A stretch of DNA of 64,000 nt, from positions 1 to 64,000 of the forward strand of contig QBMC01000001.1 of assembly GCA_003242035.1 (NCBI GenBank), in the 5' to 3' direction. The notes beneath the pieces are model-generated. The model searched no databases. It was not told where the DNA came from and saw nothing but the letters and a program-made list of their open reading frames with translations. Origin of the DNA: Nodosilinea foveolarum. Lineage in GTDB: Bacteria > Cyanobacteriota > Cyanobacteriia > Phormidesmidales > Phormidesmidaceae. Below, one piece after another: positions 46,361 through 55,540 of the stretch (positions are counted from its first letter, which is position 1; every line of letters begins with the position of its first letter). A program made the translations under genes and the position numbers.

Positions 46361-47212
46361 ATGAGATGGACTGCTTGGTGGAGTATTGCCCTGGTGGGTC
46401 TAATGACGACGAGTTGCGGTGGCGTGGGTGGTAAATCGCTGGGTGCTAATGGAAATAGCGCTAGCGGTGGCGGGATAGAAGTTTCTACGGTCTCTGGAGA
46501 CTGTGCGTATTTGAACGACTTCTTTTCTGAGCTGCTAGATTTGACGAATGAGGCTCGCCGGGATGCGGGCCTTAAGCCGTTGCGGAGTTCTTACTTGCTG
46601 GGAGAGTCTGCACAGAAATACGCAGAGGATTTAGCGACTCAAAACTTCTTTAGCCATCGGGGTAAGGATGGTTCTACGCTTTCTAGCCGAGTGGCGGCAA
46701 CGGGATATGATTTTGCGGCGGCGGGTGAAAATATTGCGGCTGGGCAGAGGTCTGCTCGCATTGTGTTTGAGGGCTGGATGAATAGCGACGGACATCGCAA
46801 AAATATTTTGGCGGCAGACTATACGGAAGTTGGATTTGGCTTGTTTGATTCGACGGGTAGCTCTGACTATGGCAAATACTGGGTGCAAAACTTTGGTAAG
46901 CCTGACAAGGGCAGCAGCCAGGAGGGTGTCTACATTCCGAATAGCTGCGGCGCGCGGATGGCGAATGCCTCGGGCGGTGATTTGAAGGTGGCGGGGGTTT
47001 CTATCGTTTCTACTCAGATCTTGCCGGCTGATGCTCAAACGGAGCAAGTGCCTAAGCCAGCAGCGCTGATTGGACTGGCTGCTTCAGGGTTGGCTTTGTG
47101 GGGCGATCGCCCAATTAGCGTCGGGAAATTCGGCTCCGGCGAAAAAGGCGATGGCAAAAATGACGAGCGTTTGTCCAATGCCGATCACGCTATGGGCAAG
47201 AAAAGTGCCTAA
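46361..47212 (+). CDS. CAP/SCP-domain secreted protein with altered C-terminus
   Basis: A 283-residue protein with an N-terminal hydrophobic signal and a cysteine in TTSCGGVGG that only weakly fits a lipobox. The CAP domain (about 55-185) contains LTNEARRDAGLKPL-like LLDLTNEARRDAGLKP, FFSHRGKDGSTLSSRV, AGENIAAGQRSARIVFEGWM and SDYGKYWVQNFGKP. Near the C-terminus QVPKPAALIGLAASGLALWG resembles a PEP-CTERM sorting signal, but the following 38 residues are antisense to an ABC permease gene. The natural tail therefore appears replaced by rearrangement. ATG 46361 has AGGA 8 bases upstream. Confidence 0.85.
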   Translation: MRWTAWWSIALVGLMTTSCGGVGGKSLGANGNSASGGGIEVSTVSGDCAYLNDFFSELLDLTNEARRDAGLKPLRSSYLLGESAQKYAEDLATQNFFSHRGKDGSTLSSRVAATGYDFAAAGENIAAGQRSARIVFEGWMNSDGHRKNILAADYTEVGFGLFDSTGSSDYGKYWVQNFGKPDKGSSQEGVYIPNSCGARMANASGGDLKVAGVSIVSTQILPADAQTEQVPKPAALIGLAASGLALWGDRPISVGKFGSGEKGDGKNDERLSNADHAMGKKSA

Positions 47213-47551
47213 GAAATAAGACACGCCGCTAAGCGGAGAGAGAAAGAGGCGCTTGAGGGTTTGCTGTTCTCGTTCGGAGACGATGGTGGCGACGCCGCCG
47301 CCTAAACAGCTAAAAAATAGGGCTGCGCCGACTAGGGTGGCGGGGGCGGCAATTTCGAAGGCTTCTTGGGTGGTGAAATTGTTTTGTTTGCCCCCGGTAA
47401 TCATGCCGTTGAGGATGAGAATGGTGGCTGGAAAAATCATCCAGGCAATGAGGCTGCGCTTTCTTCTAAATAGCTCGGTGAGGATGCGATGCGCGATCGC
47501 CCAGCTTTCGCGCCAGTATTTTTGAGCGTATTTAAGAAGATGTTTGACCAT
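47084..47551 (-). pseudogene. Truncated ABC-2 type permease
   Basis: About 155 residues, roughly the N-terminal half of an ABC-2 permease. Seen are AIAHRILTELFRRKRSL, a first span WMIFPATILILNGMITGG, then GGGVATIVSEREQQTLKRLF and SPLSGVSYFLGTFLAH. Normal members run to 250 or more residues. Here the frame stops shortly after a second span, inside sequence shared with the CAP gene end. The open frame begins at 47590, and the methionine at 47551 matches the usual start. Without the C-terminal half, export function is unlikely. Confidence 0.75.
47103..47110. repeat. HIP1 octamer (GCGATCGC) at the CAP/permease junction
   Basis: One of many copies of this octamer in the window (another example is 2385-2392). 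This copy lies inside the overlap between the CAP-domain gene and the truncated ABC permease, where both proteins lose family resemblance. Confidence 0.9.
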
Positions 47552-47625
47552 AGCTAGCTCGCAAGATTTTGAATACTGCCGCGAGCGCATTATAAACTTG
47601 GGATAGCTTTTTATTTATTAGGTCT

Positions 47626-48183
47626 ATGACGCTTCGTCGTACTTTTTTGGCGCTTTGCTTGGGTGGTTTATTGGCGATCGCGGCTACATTCATTTCACCC
47701 TTTGTGCCTGCGGCTTATGCACTAGGCGGAATACAACCCACTATTGACGAACCGGCTCCGGACTTTACGCTGCCGACTAATAGCGGCGATGGCGCGGTTT
47801 CTCTAACAGATTACAGAGGTGAATGGGTGGTGCTCTATTTCTATCCACGCGATTTTACGCCCGGTTGTACGTTAGAAGCTCAGCGGTTTCAACGCGATTT
47901 GACGGAGTATCAGGCTCGCAATGCGGAGATTGTAGGCGTTAGCGCTGATGATGTGGCTTCTCATGAGGAGTTTTGTGAGTCGGAGGCGTTGGAGTTTCCG
48001 CTGCTATCGGATACCGATGGCGCAGTGAGTAAGGCTTATGGATCTTGGATTAAGCCGATGTCGCGGCGGCATACTTATTTGATCGATCCTGATGGGGTTT
48101 TGCGAGAGCGGTTTTTGGGCGTCCGTCCGCCGATTCACAGTCAGGAAGTGCTCGCGAGATTGGACGAGCTGCAAGCTAGCTGA
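47626..48183 (+). CDS. Exported peroxiredoxin, PrxQ/BCP type
   Basis: A 185-residue peroxiredoxin with a signal peptide (about 1-33, ending AYA), placing it in the periplasm or lumen. The peroxidatic cysteine is in PRDFTPGCTLEAQRF. The usual nearby second cysteine at +5 is glutamine. Another cysteine occurs 36 residues later, in ASHEEFCESEALEF, matching the PrxQ subclass in which the resolving cysteine lies in helix alpha-3. It removes peroxides using thiol donors. It is divergent from the truncated permease, and the SH3-like secreted protein gene is convergent. Confidence 0.9.
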   Translation: MTLRRTFLALCLGGLLAIAATFISPFVPAAYALGGIQPTIDEPAPDFTLPTNSGDGAVSLTDYRGEWVVLYFYPRDFTPGCTLEAQRFQRDLTEYQARNAEIVGVSADDVASHEEFCESEALEFPLLSDTDGAVSKAYGSWIKPMSRRHTYLIDPDGVLRERFLGVRPPIHSQEVLARLDELQAS

Positions 48184-48200
48184 CCGATAGGGTTGATCGA

Positions 48201-48728
48201 TTAGAAGCTAGTGTCTGCTTCTTCGTTGACGGGCGCAATATACCGTAAGTTTGCTCTGACGTAGCAGTCTTTGGGTTCGCTGCGATCGTCCTCCTCAGAG
48301 GACATAGGTATCACTAAACTCTCTGTGCCTATGACGTGCAGCCAGGGACGGCCAATGGAAAGATCGATGGCGTCGGCGGCTGGATTGGGCGGCCCACCGC
48401 GACCTTGTAGCTGAAGGGGGCCATTGAATATTGCCTGGATAATGGCACCAGGAGCAATTCTTGATTTAATTCTGCCATTGGGCGATTCGCGGCAGTTGAG
48501 GACACCACTGCTGTCTGGTTGAGGCATAACCAGCCATCGGGTGTTGGGATAATAGCTGCCTGCATTGCCTCGCAAGACTGCCGTATTGAAGTCACCGTTG
48601 CGATCAGGCTGTGGAACCTCGGCTACTTGGGCGATCGCGCTCTGACTCAGGGGGGCGATCACCTGCTCTGCTATGCCTATGGCCAGTGACAATCCCAAGA
48701 CAACTAGCCAGTTAAACCCGTTACGCAT
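48201..48728 (-). CDS. Secreted protein, possible SH3-like domain (hypothetical)
   Basis: A 175-residue protein with a signal peptide (about 1-33, ending AIAQ). The mature region contains SGVLNCRESPNGRIKSRIAP, a pattern like bacterial SH3 repeats, and a second cysteine in KDCYVRANLRYIAPV that may pair with the first. Binding to cell-wall components is possible but not shown. It is convergent with the peroxiredoxin gene (17-bp gap). I do not recognise a full-length family. Confidence 0.7.
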   Translation of the reverse strand: MRNGFNWLVVLGLSLAIGIAEQVIAPLSQSAIAQVAEVPQPDRNGDFNTAVLRGNAGSYYPNTRWLVMPQPDSSGVLNCRESPNGRIKSRIAPGAIIQAIFNGPLQLQGRGGPPNPAADAIDLSIGRPWLHVIGTESLVIPMSSEEDDRSEPKDCYVRANLRYIAPVNEEADTSF

Positions 48729-48889
48729 AATCTTAACCTGCTATAAACTCGCTCAGAAGCTATCACATAGTCTACGTTTCGGACGAAAAGAGAAGCTGGT
48801 TTGTGAGATGCATCTTTATATTCTTTATGTAACGCCAGCCGACTGTTCAACCGCTAGACTAGAGTAATCATTCAACTGGAGAAATAGCT

Positions 48890-49129
48890 ATGGCGACTCT
48901 CGCCCTAACCGAGCCTAATGTAGAGCAGGTGCTCGACGAACTGCGTCCTTATTTAATCGCCGATGGTGGTAACGTGGAGCTCGTAGAGCTTGATGGCCCC
49001 ATTGTAAAACTGCGTTTACAGGGTGCTTGCGGTAGCTGTCCTAGCTCGGCCATGACCTTGCGGATGGGTATCGAGCGCAGACTGCGTGAGTTTATTCCTG
49101 AGATTGCTGAGATTCAGCAGGTTCAGTAG
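48890..49129 (+). CDS. nfu: NifU C-terminal-domain iron-sulfur scaffold protein
   Basis: A 79-residue protein consisting of the NifU_C domain alone. It has [20 protein letters not shown] and the C-x-x-C in [20 protein letters not shown], which binds a [4Fe-4S] cluster for delivery to target proteins such as photosystem I. The short form is the usual cyanobacterial Nfu. It is followed by a strong hairpin and then serS, and is divergent from the SH3-like gene. Confidence 0.93.
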   Translation: MATLALTEPNVEQVLDELRPYLIADGGNVELVELDGPIVKLRLQGACGSCPSSAMTLRMGIERRLREFIPEIAEIQQVQ

Positions 49130-49185
49130 GTCGGCAGCTTAGTGTAAATAAGTGCTTCAACTGCATCCTTTGACTGACTAGTCTG

Positions 49186-49219
49186 AAGGGGCGGCAGGGT
49201 TTAACCTTGACCGCCCCTT
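49186..49219 (+). terminator. Terminator hairpin after nfu
   Basis: AAGGGGCGG/CCGCCCCTT arms, extended inward by CAGG/CCTTG-type pairing, followed by a T-rich start. It lies 56 bp after the nfu stop and before serS. Confidence 0.75.
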
Positions 49220-49294
49220 TGTGGTGTTAACCTTGCTTATGGGAATTTACCGCGTCAAAAAACGCTGTCCCTCTCTAATAAGGAAATTAAGACT

Positions 49295-50581
49295 GTGCTG
49301 GATATCAAGCTGATTCGCAATCAAACTGAGCAAGTGAAAGCCGCCCTGAGTAAAAGAGGCAATTATGATTTGCAGCCGTTGCTGAGTCTAGACGAGCAGC
49401 AGCGCGAGATTGAGCAGCAGCGGTCTGAGTTGCAGGCGCGCAGTAATGAAGTGGGCAAGTCGGTGGGTCAAAAAATTCGCGAGGGAGCCGATCCGAAGGG
49501 GGATGAGGTGGCGGCGCTGCGGGAGGAAGGCAATCGAGTGAAGCATCAGATTGGTGAACTGGAGCCGCAAGAGCGCGAGCTGAAGGCGCAGATGGAAGAA
49601 ATTTTGCTGATGATTCCAAATTTGCCCAGTGAGTCTACGCCGCTGGGTAAGCGTGAGGATGACAACGTAGAGGTGCGGCGCTGGGGCGATGAGTATATTC
49701 CTGCTAAGGACGACCGACTGGCTCACTACGAGATTGGTGAGAAGCTGGGGATTATGAGTTTTGAGCGGTCGGCGAAGATTGCGCAGAGTCGGTTTGTGAC
49801 TTTGATTGGAGCCGGGGCAGCGCTGGAGCGATCGCTGATTTCGTTTATGCTGGCGCGGCATACGGGGGCGGGCTATACGGAGATGCTGCCGCCGATTTTG
49901 GTGAATTCAGCCTCGATGCAGGGATCGGGGCAGTTACCGAAGTTTGCTGAGGATGGGTTTAAGTGCGATCGCGATGACCTATGGCTCACTCCTACTGCCG
50001 AAGTTCCGCTGACAAACTTTCACCGCGACGAAGTGCTCGAAGCCGATCAGCTCCCGATTAATTACTGCGCCTACACGCCCTGCTTTCGTCGTGAGGCCGG
50101 TAGCTATGGCCGCGACACCCGAGGACTAATTCGTCTGCACCAGTTCAACAAAGTAGAGATGTACAAATTTGTCCATCCCGACCACTCTTTCGACGAGTTG
50201 GAAAAGCTGACTCGCGACGCGGAAGATATTTTGCAGCAACTGAAGCTGCCCTACCGAGTGGTAGAGCTTTGCACGGGCGACATCGGATTTAGTGCGGCTA
50301 AAACCTACGACTTGGAAGTTTGGCTCCCGTCGTCTGACAAATATAGAGAAATTTCTAGCTGCTCGAACTGCGTCGATTTTCAGGGCCGTCGGGCAAATAT
50401 CCGATTTAAAGCGGCGGGTAAGAAAGGGACGCAGTTTGTCCATACGCTCAATGGTTCTGGTTTGGCGGTTGGTCGAACGATGGCGGCGATTTTGGAGAAT
50501 TATCAGCAGCCAGATGGCAGCGTGAAGGTGCCGGAGGTGCTGCAAAAGTATATGGGTGTGGATGCGATCAGTGCGGGATGA
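49295..50581 (+). CDS. serS: Seryl-tRNA synthetase
   Basis: A 428-residue class II synthetase that charges tRNA-Ser. The N-terminal arm is a helical coiled coil (about 1-110, [20 protein letters not shown]). The catalytic core shows [34 protein letters not shown] (motif 2) and [20 protein letters not shown] (motif 3). The start codon is GTG. Length is normal. The rseP gene follows after 82 bp on the same strand. Confidence 0.97.
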   Translation: MLDIKLIRNQTEQVKAALSKRGNYDLQPLLSLDEQQREIEQQRSELQARSNEVGKSVGQKIREGADPKGDEVAALREEGNRVKHQIGELEPQERELKAQMEEILLMIPNLPSESTPLGKREDDNVEVRRWGDEYIPAKDDRLAHYEIGEKLGIMSFERSAKIAQSRFVTLIGAGAALERSLISFMLARHTGAGYTEMLPPILVNSASMQGSGQLPKFAEDGFKCDRDDLWLTPTAEVPLTNFHRDEVLEADQLPINYCAYTPCFRREAGSYGRDTRGLIRLHQFNKVEMYKFVHPDHSFDELEKLTRDAEDILQQLKLPYRVVELCTGDIGFSAAKTYDLEVWLPSSDKYREISSCSNCVDFQGRRANIRFKAAGKKGTQFVHTLNGSGLAVGRTMAAILENYQQPDGSVKVPEVLQKYMGVDAISAG

Positions 50582-50663
50582 TTCGGTGAGCCACACCTTT
50601 TGGCGCACACGAACCGTTGGCTAGCCTTGTACAATACAAAAGTTAACCTGACGCAGCGCTGCT

Positions 50664-51734
50664 ATGACCGTATTGGCCGTAATAGGGGTTCTGGCCCTTT
50701 TGATTTTTGTGCACGAGCTTGGCCACTTTATGGCGGCGCGATTACAAAAAATTCATGTAAACCGCTTTTCGATTGGCTTTGGGCCTATTTTGTGGAAATT
50801 TCAGGGGCCGGAGACGGAGTACGCACTGCGGGCAATTCCGTTGGGTGGCTTTGTGGGCTTTCCCGACGACGATCCTGAAAGTGAGATTCCGCCGAACGAT
50901 CCTGACCTGCTGCGCAATCGCCCCGTGTTAGATCGGGCGATTGTGATTAGTGCGGGCGTAATTGCCAACATGGTTTTTGCCTACTTAGTGTTTGTGCTAC
51001 AGTTTGGGATTTTGGGCGTTCCGGAACCGGTTGCTGGCGTGTATATTCCGCAGGTGGTGGCGCAGAGTCCGGCGGACTTGGCGGGTATTCAGAACGGCGA
51101 TGTGGTAATTGCGGCAAACGCGCAAAGACTCGATCTTGGTGAAGGCGTTGATAAAAAGCTGATTGGCATTATTCATGACAGTCCAAACCAGTCAGTGAAC
51201 CTCACGCTTCAACGTAAAGACAAGGAGCTAGACGTGGCGGTGACGCCTCAGGTGAGTCCGACTTCGGGAGAGGCGGTGATTGGGATTAGTTTGAGTACGG
51301 TTGCGCCGCGCCCGATTCGAAATCCGATAGAGCTTTTGTCGATTGCGGCGGTGCAGTTTCAGGAGCAGACCAAGCTGGTAGCTGGCGGTATGCTGGCGCT
51401 GTTTACCAACTTCTCTGAGATGTCTGGGCAGGTGGGCAGCCCGGTGAAAATTGTTGAGCAGGGTGCAAAGCTGTCGTCGGAGAACATCAGATTTTTGTTT
51501 CCGTTTGCGGCAATTATTAGCATTAACCTGGCAATGATCAACATTCTGCCTTTGCCTGCGCTAGATGGCGGCCAGCTTGCCTTTTTGCTAATTGAGGCGA
51601 TTAGAGGAAAGCCCTTGCCAATGCGACTACAAGAAAGCGTGATGCAAACCGGTATCTTTTTACTGTTGGGCTTAGGTATCTTTTTGATTATTCGTGATAC
51701 CACTCAGCTTGAAGTTCTGCAAAACCTTCGATAG
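50664..51734 (+). CDS. rseP: RIP metalloprotease RseP (site-2 protease, M50)
   Basis: A 356-residue intramembrane protease. The zinc motif HELGH is intact in ALLIFVHELGHFMAARLQ. A PDZ domain lies at about 110-190, and the third ligand region NILPLPALDGGQLAFLLIEA is normal. It cleaves anti-sigma factors or other membrane substrates. The gene ends on the G shared with the GTG start of nth (1-bp overlap, TAGTG), so coupled translation is likely. Confidence 0.95.
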   Translation: MTVLAVIGVLALLIFVHELGHFMAARLQKIHVNRFSIGFGPILWKFQGPETEYALRAIPLGGFVGFPDDDPESEIPPNDPDLLRNRPVLDRAIVISAGVIANMVFAYLVFVLQFGILGVPEPVAGVYIPQVVAQSPADLAGIQNGDVVIAANAQRLDLGEGVDKKLIGIIHDSPNQSVNLTLQRKDKELDVAVTPQVSPTSGEAVIGISLSTVAPRPIRNPIELLSIAAVQFQEQTKLVAGGMLALFTNFSEMSGQVGSPVKIVEQGAKLSSENIRFLFPFAAIISINLAMINILPLPALDGGQLAFLLIEAIRGKPLPMRLQESVMQTGIFLLLGLGIFLIIRDTTQLEVLQNLR

Positions 51735-52561
51735 TGAATTCTGACTCATCAAAAAAATCCCCTTGGGCACCGCCGAGTTCAGCCAATGGCTACAAGGCGG
51801 TGCCTGTTCCGTTAGGAGATAGGCTGCCGCCACCGCTGAGGGAGGCGCAGAAGTTACCTAAAAAACAGCGGGCTTTGGAGATACTGCGGCGGCTGAAGCT
51901 AATGTACCCGGAAGCGCCTTGTTCTTTAGATTATGAGTCGCCGGTGCAGCTAATGGTGGCGACGATATTAGCTGCGCAGTGTACGGATGCTCGGGTGAAT
52001 TTGGTGACGCCTGCACTGTTTGAGCGGTTTCCAGATGTGGGAGCGATCGCCCACTCAAACATTTCCGAACTAGAAGACCTCATCCGCTCCACCGGCTTCT
52101 ACCGCAACAAAGCCAAAAACATCCAGGCTGCTTGCCAAAGGCTAATCGCAGAGTTCGACGGCGAAATGCCGAGCACAATAGCTGAGTTAACGACGCTACC
52201 AGGTGTTGCGAGAAAGACGGCGAACGTGGTGCTAGCTCATATCTTTGACGTGCATGAGGGCGTGACAGTCGATACGCATGTGAAGCGAATTTCTGGATTG
52301 CTGGGCGTGACAAAGCAGACTGACCCGGTGAGAATTGAGCAGGATTTGATGAAGCTGCTGCCGCGTCCGGATTGGGAGAACTGGTCGATCCGACTGGTGT
52401 ATCACGGTCGAGCAATTTGTACGGCGCGGAGTCCGGACTGTATGCGGTGCGATTTGTTAGATATCTGTCCGGGGGCGATTAGGCTGAGGAAAGAAGCTGC
52501 AAAGGTCGCTAAAGCAAAGGCGAATCAATCGGCTAAGGCTAAGAAAGAGGAGGCTAGGTAG
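51734..52561 (+). CDS. nth: Endonuclease III (DNA glycosylase/AP lyase)
   Basis: A 275-residue base-excision repair enzyme. The helix-hairpin-helix is LTTLPGVARKTANVVLAHIF, with the catalytic lysine nearby and the aspartate in GVTVDTHVKRISGLLGV. The [4Fe-4S] cluster cysteines follow the C-x6-C-x2-C-x5-C pattern in CTARSPDCMRCDLLDIC. It carries an extra N-terminal segment of about 45 residues and a lysine/alanine-rich tail relative to the usual 210-220 residues. It starts with GTG overlapping the rseP stop. Confidence 0.95.
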   Translation: MNSDSSKKSPWAPPSSANGYKAVPVPLGDRLPPPLREAQKLPKKQRALEILRRLKLMYPEAPCSLDYESPVQLMVATILAAQCTDARVNLVTPALFERFPDVGAIAHSNISELEDLIRSTGFYRNKAKNIQAACQRLIAEFDGEMPSTIAELTTLPGVARKTANVVLAHIFDVHEGVTVDTHVKRISGLLGVTKQTDPVRIEQDLMKLLPRPDWENWSIRLVYHGRAICTARSPDCMRCDLLDICPGAIRLRKEAAKVAKAKANQSAKAKKEEAR

Positions 52562-52698
52562 AAAGCACTAAAAGCTAAAAGTTGAGGATACAGCGGTCAA
52601 AAATCCTGAGAGAATCCGTATAGTCAGGTGGTTTACAAAAGCTGCTTTGACCCTTTAATATTAGTAACTGTGTAATAAAATAAACTAGAACCTGCCTC

Positions 52699-53001
52699 AT
52701 GGCTAAGAAAAGCATGATCGCGCGTCAGAAAAAGCGCGAAAAAATAGTAGAGCAGTACGCCGATAAGCGTCAGGCTTTGCTAAAAGAATTTGAAGAAGCG
52801 CCTAACCAGGCTCAGAAGCTGAAGATTCACCGAAAGATTCAGCAGTTGCCTCGCAACAGTGCGCCTAGTCGGTTGAATAACCGCTGCTGGAAGACCGGGC
52901 GTCCTCGGGGTTACTACCGCGACTTTGGGCTGTGCCGGAATGCGCTGCGTGAGATGGCTCATCAGGGTTTGCTACCGGGCGTTGTGAAGTCTAGTTGGTA
53001 G
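52699..53001 (+). CDS. rpsN: 30S ribosomal protein S14
   Basis: A 100-residue basic protein. It has [20 protein letters not shown] at the start and [20 protein letters not shown]-like [20 protein letters not shown], with no C-x-x-C pairs, so it is the zinc-free form typical of cyanobacteria. It stands alone after nth with its own promoter region and a hairpin beyond it. Confidence 0.97.
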   Translation: MAKKSMIARQKKREKIVEQYADKRQALLKEFEEAPNQAQKLKIHRKIQQLPRNSAPSRLNNRCWKTGRPRGYYRDFGLCRNALREMAHQGLLPGVVKSSW

Positions 53002-53084
53002 TCCTTTTTCCGGTTTTCTTTGCTTTAGAGATCGTTGAAAGGCTATTAGCTGCTTGATGTTCAAAAGTGAGATTATAAAAAATT

Positions 53085-53115
53085 AGCCTCGTTGAGCTTG
53101 ATGTTCAGCGGGGCT
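53085..53115 (+). terminator. Terminator hairpin after rpsN
   Basis: AGCCTCGTTGAGC/GTTCAGCGGGGCT arms form a 13-bp stem with several G-T pairs and a 5-base loop, followed by a weak T-run. Confidence 0.5.
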
Positions 53116-53172
53116 TTGGCTTTATATGGGCTGATCGAAGGACTCGGATTGTGTAGCTTATTCTGAGCTGAT

Positions 53173-53619
53173 TCAGTCGTTGGGCTGCTCGTTGTTGCCG
53201 CAGCACTTTTCGATGCCGAGGCTTTCTAGGAGTAGGTCGCCGACGGCGTTGGCGATCGCAAACTCACTGTAAAAACTTTTCGAAAAATCATAGCCCTGCA
53301 TCTCCGTTAGCACGGCTAGAACCAGCGCGTTGAGGTTGTTTTCACCTTCCATTCGCTGCCGAGTAAAGACCTGCGCGGCTCTAGCGGCAATATGCTCGTT
53401 TATAATCTCGGGCAGGAACTCTTCATTTAGCCATCTGTGCAACGTTGCTTTTAGCCACTGGCCTTCCTGTACTGCATCCTCTGGCGGTGGCAGCTCGATT
53501 GACTCGATGGTCGAAACCTCAGCACCAGAATCGGCGTTTTGGGCAGATTCTTTCGAGAGAAAATCTTTTGAATCGGGCATACCTTCTCGCTCAGCGCCAG
53601 CAGTCGTAGTCTCCTTCAA
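53173..53619 (-). CDS. Conserved hypothetical protein
   Basis: A 148-residue protein. The acidic N-terminal third looks disordered, and the helical remainder contains LKATLHRWLNEEFLPEIINE and NNLNALVLAVLTEMQGYDF. It ends with two cysteines in IEKCCGNNEQPND. I recognise the type from cyanobacteria but not a function. Methionine 14 is an alternative start. It lies between rpsN and the divergent aat gene. Confidence 0.7.
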   Translation of the reverse strand: MKETTTAGAEREGMPDSKDFLSKESAQNADSGAEVSTIESIELPPPEDAVQEGQWLKATLHRWLNEEFLPEIINEHIAARAAQVFTRQRMEGENNLNALVLAVLTEMQGYDFSKSFYSEFAIANAVGDLLLESLGIEKCCGNNEQPND

Positions 53620-53761
53620 GGCTAAAGGTTTTTGTGAGAATCTGACATGAAAGCCGAGATTAGTTTACGTGCCGTTACGATGGGGAGATGGCTTTGGCAA
53701 CCTCCGACCTTTAAGTTCAGCAAGTTCAGCAAATCGCGCTAGAAGGCAACTCTCAGGCAAA

Positions 53762-54340
53762 ATGGTCTATTCCGTTCCTCAAATTCTTCAGTGCTATGCT
53801 CAAGGCTATTTTTTAATGGCTGATGAAGAAAGTCATTCGCTGAACTGGTATTCGAGCGATCGCCGAGCACTGATTCCCTTAGACACCCGCTTTCGATATC
53901 CCAAATCTCTACAGCGCGTCCTGAATAGGCAACAATTCCAACCGGCTATTAATAAAGACTTCTCGGCGGTAGTAGAAGGCTGCGCAGACAGAGAGACTAC
54001 CTGGATTTCTGATGAGCTGAAAGAGGTTTACCACCGGCTGCACAGAGCAGGCTATGCGCACAGCTTTGAAACTTGGCAGGGACGCGAGCTAGCCGGTGGG
54101 TTTTTGGGGATTGTGCTGGGGGGGGTGTTTATTGGGGAGTCGATGTTTTATCGCATTCCAGAGGGATCGAAGGTGGCGATGGTGATGCTAGTGGAGCATT
54201 TGCGATCGCGCAACTTCCTACTATTCGATGCCCAGCTTACCAACCCACATCTAGAGCGTTTTGGCGCTTTTGAGGTAGAGCGGCTGGTTTACGAGGCTAC
54301 CCTATCTGAGGCGCTTCAGCGTCGCTGCCAGTTCTTGTAG
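53762..54340 (+). CDS. aat: Leucyl/phenylalanyl-tRNA-protein transferase
   Basis: A 192-residue enzyme that adds leucine or phenylalanine from tRNA to proteins with N-terminal Arg or Lys, marking them for ClpS/ClpAP degradation. Family segments are [52 protein letters not shown] and [19 protein letters not shown]-like [20 protein letters not shown]. The frame is open from 53669, but ATG 53762 fits the family start. It is divergent from the upstream hypothetical and convergent with the Usp gene. Confidence 0.93.
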   Translation: MVYSVPQILQCYAQGYFLMADEESHSLNWYSSDRRALIPLDTRFRYPKSLQRVLNRQQFQPAINKDFSAVVEGCADRETTWISDELKEVYHRLHRAGYAHSFETWQGRELAGGFLGIVLGGVFIGESMFYRIPEGSKVAMVMLVEHLRSRNFLLFDAQLTNPHLERFGAFEVERLVYEATLSEALQRRCQFL

Positions 54341-54360
54341 AGGCGGTTTTTAGACGTTGG

Positions 54361-55227
54361 CTATTGGCCTGCCTTGGCTTCTATTCGAGTCAGCAGTACG
54401 GGGCAGTTGGCATAGACGCGCATGTAGTCGGAAAGCGACTCGCCTAGCAGCTTGTCCAGATCGGGCATGGCTTTGGCAATGCTGGGTCGGCGATCTGGAG
54501 AGCCGACGATGAGCAGGTTGATGTTGAGATCGTCGATGAGTTTGCAGAGGCGATCACCCGGTTTACCTTCTGGAGCCATACAGCGACAGGAAATTCCCAT
54601 GCGGCGAACTTTATACAGCGCGTCTGCCAGGACTGGATCGTTCTCAGGATTTTCTTTAACGGCATCTTCTAGCTTATTGCTAAGCTTAGGCACCGTATGC
54701 ACCAAAATAATCTCGCTCTTCTCAATGTCGCGAGCCAGGTCAATTGCGACTTGCAGGCTTTCTTTAGCGACATCAGATTTGTCAATAGAAACCAGAATGC
54801 GCTTGATAGGCTTAATCGCATACAGATCGTCTTTTACCAGCAGCATAGGCCGCTCAGAGAGCTGAAAGACATACTGGCTGACTGAATTTCCTAGAATCGC
54901 TTTGAGTCCTTTTAGTCCTCTAGATCCCATAACGACCAGATCTGCGTTAATTTCGTTAGCGACTTTGCCAACTAGGTCTTTGGGTTCGCCTTCTCTGAGA
55001 ACGGCGTTTACCCGAGCCGGATCTAAATTAAGTTCGCTGACGGCTTCTGCTAGCGTTCTGCCACCTTTTTCCCAGCCTTCAGTCATTGCCATCGAGCCGG
55101 ACTGGGAAGGCACCACATGGAGAATGGTAATAGATGAGCGATTCAGGCGAGGAATTTCCATCAGCCGCTTCATCATGTCTCGGGTATTACCAGTGCCGGA
55201 ATCTGCCAACAAAATATTTTCGATCAT
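54361..55227 (-). CDS. Tandem universal stress protein
   Basis: A 288-residue protein with two Usp domains (about 1-140 and 145-285). The first keeps the ATP-binding G-x2-G-x9-G-S/T pattern in VVMGSRGLKGLKAILGNSVS. The second has a changed version, LLIVGSPDRRPSIAK, and may not bind nucleotide. Roles in such proteins are stress-linked but ill defined. A 15-base palindrome (TCCTAAAATTTAGGA) lies at 55243-55257, just upstream of its start. Confidence 0.9.
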   Translation of the reverse strand: MIENILLADSGTGNTRDMMKRLMEIPRLNRSSITILHVVPSQSGSMAMTEGWEKGGRTLAEAVSELNLDPARVNAVLREGEPKDLVGKVANEINADLVVMGSRGLKGLKAILGNSVSQYVFQLSERPMLLVKDDLYAIKPIKRILVSIDKSDVAKESLQVAIDLARDIEKSEIILVHTVPKLSNKLEDAVKENPENDPVLADALYKVRRMGISCRCMAPEGKPGDRLCKLIDDLNINLLIVGSPDRRPSIAKAMPDLDKLLGESLSDYMRVYANCPVLLTRIEAKAGQ

Positions 55228-55402
55228 GGCGAAAACCCTCTTTCCTAAAATTTAGGACTAAACATTACAGAACTAAGATGGTGGAAGCTCTGATGTATTC
55301 ATCCTAAAACGGCTGTTGCTAGAAGCTACGTTAGATAGACATTTGCGAAGATATTTGAATAAATATCTACGGGCAATTTCTACCATAGGGCTTACGCATT
55401 GA

Positions 55403-55540
55403 CGCCGTGACTGGTTTGACGGGGCAAGTGGCTTGGTGACGGTGGATGTGGACCGGCGGCAGGTGGTGAGGCGGATGCCGGATGAGGTAAGGGCGATCGC
55501 GGCTAAAGTAACGGCTGGCCTCAGCATAGAACAACGCTGA
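55403..55540 (+). pseudogene. Possible remnant of a 4HBT thioesterase C-terminus
   Basis: Reading the plus strand from 55403 gives about 45 open codons ending at a TGA at 55538, containing TVDVDRRQVVRRMPDEVRAI. This resembles the last strand and tail of 4HBT (hotdog) acyl-CoA thioesterases. There is no start codon or domain body upstream, where stops interrupt all frames, so it would be a decayed fragment. The match is short, and a chance resemblance is possible. Confidence 0.35.

Noticed and set aside
55273-55527. 84-codon minus-strand frame beside the Usp gene
   Set aside because: Antisense to the thioesterase-like remnant, with low-complexity composition and no family match.
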